64,000 nt of DNA, taken from the NCBI RefSeq assembly GCF_009741375.1, contig NZ_WOWP01000013.1, positions 186,001 to 250,000 on the forward strand, given 5' to 3'. Origin of the DNA: Flavobacterium rakeshii (GTDB taxonomy: Bacteria; Bacteroidota; Bacteroidia; Flavobacteriales; Flavobacteriaceae). The translations under genes and the position numbers were made by a program. Each line of letters starts with the position of its first letter. Positions within the stretch are counted from its first letter, which is position 1. Of the stretch, positions 63,068 to 64,000 are shown one piece after another. The notes under the pieces are model-generated. The model saw only the letters and a program-made list of their open reading frames with translations. It ran no database searches and was not told the origin of the DNA.

Positions 63068-63613
63068 ATGACCGCACCCCAAAAAGAGCTATGGGATAAA
63101 ATCTCAAATTTCAGGCTGGATGATCCTGATGCCTCCTTTACGTTTTCGGCACGACTTGCCAGAGAAAACGGCTGGACAAAAGAATACACCAACAGCGTTA
63201 TTGAAGAATACCGAAAGTTTATCTTTCTATGCTGCGTATCAAAATCATCAGCAACCCCTTCTGATCCTGTAAACCAGGTATGGCACCTGCATTTAACTTA
63301 CACAAAATCATACTGGATAAATTTTTGCAAAAGCACCCTGCAAAGGGAAATACATCACAATCCTACCAAAGACACATACCTTCTTGGTATAGTAGTAGCT
63401 ATTAGCATTCAGGCTTCAGGTGGCATCGGCGTTGGTATAGTAATACTTATAGGTTTCATTATTGCAATATACAGTGCTATTAAAATGATGGTAACGACAA
63501 AGGCAATTCTAACAGCGGTAACACTGGGGGTAGTAACAACGACAGCTTTGACAGCGGTTGTAGCTTGCGCGGAGACAGCGGTTGCGGATATTAATTTTCT
63601 AGTTTTATGTTAA
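63068..63613 (+). pseudogene. TIGR04222-like membrane protein, probably frameshifted and shortened
   Basis: The N-terminal 98 residues ('DPDASFTFSARLARENGW', 'YRKFIFLCCVSKSSATPSDPVNQVWHLHLTYTKSYW') match the domain that starts TIGR04222 proteins. These usually continue with a soluble segment, membrane helices and a Gly/Cys-rich tail. Here the soluble segment is missing after 'HHNPTK', a hydrophobic stretch follows, and the last 45 residues are unusual Thr/Ala/Val-rich sequence. In the frame one base back (63484-63597) the same DNA encodes 'NDGNDKGNSNSGNTGG...DSGCSLRGDSGCGY' and a stop, the expected tail. A one-base change near 63482-63485 (AAAA) explains this; programmed shifting is not excluded. 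Confidence 0.6.
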
Positions 63614-63661
63614 AAATTTGATAATTTTAATTAACTTTAATCAATTCAAAACCAACCCCAT

Positions 63662-64000
63662 ATGAAACTAATCTATTCTTTGCTAATATTATTAGCGGTA
63701 CAATTTTCCTTTGCTCAGGATTTTCAGCTTGAAAAACCTGATTTTGATCTCATTGAAAAAAATGTAAAGGATAAAAACTCTCCCCTGCACTTTGATAAGC
63801 TGTATGCCAAATACATTGTGGCCGACAGCACTATGACCATTCAGGAAAGGAGACACCTGTATTTTGGGTATTCTTTTCAGGACGAATATGCTCCTTATGA
63901 GCGATCTGATGCACAACAGGAATTAAACGAAATTTTGCAAAAAGGGGAAGTTTCCCCTGAAGATTGTGAAAATATACTTGTACTTTCGGCAAAGATATTA
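63662..64000 (+). CDS. DUF4919-like secreted protein (3' end outside window)
   Basis: The ATG at 63662 opens a frame of 113 codons to the window edge. The signal peptide ends near residue 19 (FSFAQ). 'IEKNVKDKNSPLHFDKLYAKYIVADSTMTIQERRHLYFGYSFQDEYAPYERSD' matches my memory of DUF4919, a Bacteroidota family of unknown function. It follows the TIGR04222-like gene by 48 bases. Confidence 0.72.
   Translation, partial: MKLIYSLLILLAVQFSFAQDFQLEKPDFDLIEKNVKDKNSPLHFDKLYAKYIVADSTMTIQERRHLYFGYSFQDEYAPYERSDAQQELNEILQKGEVSPEDCENILVLSAKIL

Overview
The window looks like chromosomal DNA of a flavobacterium-like member of the Bacteroidota (Flavobacteriaceae). The evidence is: AT-rich intergenic DNA; promoters of the Bacteroidota type (-33 TTTG and -7 TAnnTTTG) instead of -35/-10 boxes; few Shine-Dalgarno sequences; secreted proteins ending in type IX secretion (T9SS) sorting domains; and an arginine operon with the Bacteroidota-type N-acyl-ornithine carbamoyltransferase. 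No rRNA, tRNA, CRISPR array, phage or plasmid functions were seen. Genus and species cannot be fixed from the window.

Layout. 1-12.6 kb: a divergent HxlR regulator/short-chain dehydrogenase pair, an aspartyl-protease-like lipoprotein with a regulatory-domain partner, a 1005-residue surface protein with 14 BspA-like repeats, a sodium:solute symporter behind a metal-repressor-like box, a DUF481 protein, a DoxX-like/Crp-like cluster and a pentapeptide-repeat protein. 12.6-17.5 kb: a possible small RNA, a TPR histidine kinase/LytTR regulator pair and a T9SS cargo protein. 17.6-20.3 kb: glyA and fumarylacetoacetase. 20.4-29.0 kb: a compact arginine operon (GNAT, argG, argC, argD, argF', argB, argE, argH) preceded by an apparently unannotated leader that encodes a 27-residue peptide with clustered CGG arginine codons. 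29.0-29.75 kb: a REP-associated (IS200-like) transposase with a perfect 28-bp inverted repeat. 29.8-41.3 kb: ytxJ-like, clpB, carbonic anhydrase with a SulP transporter, divergent dps/oxyR, mnmD with a haem-motif lipoprotein and a DUF4920 lipoprotein, ilvE, a MazG-like pyrophosphohydrolase and a small membrane protein. 41.4-49.7 kb: an unknown protein with a NarL-type two-component system, then LpoB and a COG3014-like lipoprotein and a membrane-anchored SRPBCC protein. 49.7-62.8 kb, all on the minus strand: tcdA, TatD hydrolase, mnmA, a MORN-repeat protein, yidC, pyrG, DUF3820, OsmC, two LysM-type proteins and guaA. 62.8-64 kb: a probably frameshifted TIGR04222-like gene and the start of a DUF4919-like gene.

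How the parts fit. Most of the window is core metabolism, tRNA modification and envelope maintenance, neatly divided by strong hairpin terminators. The most notable material lies between genes: the arginine leader (20461-20806), a DtxR-like palindrome placed between the promoter elements of the symporter, a promoter-terminator unit of about 65 nt at 12.6 kb, six GTTAC repeats between HxlR and its neighbour, and two families of palindromic repeats, one of them associated with the transposase. All functional statements are read from sequence and recalled family knowledge; no searches were run.
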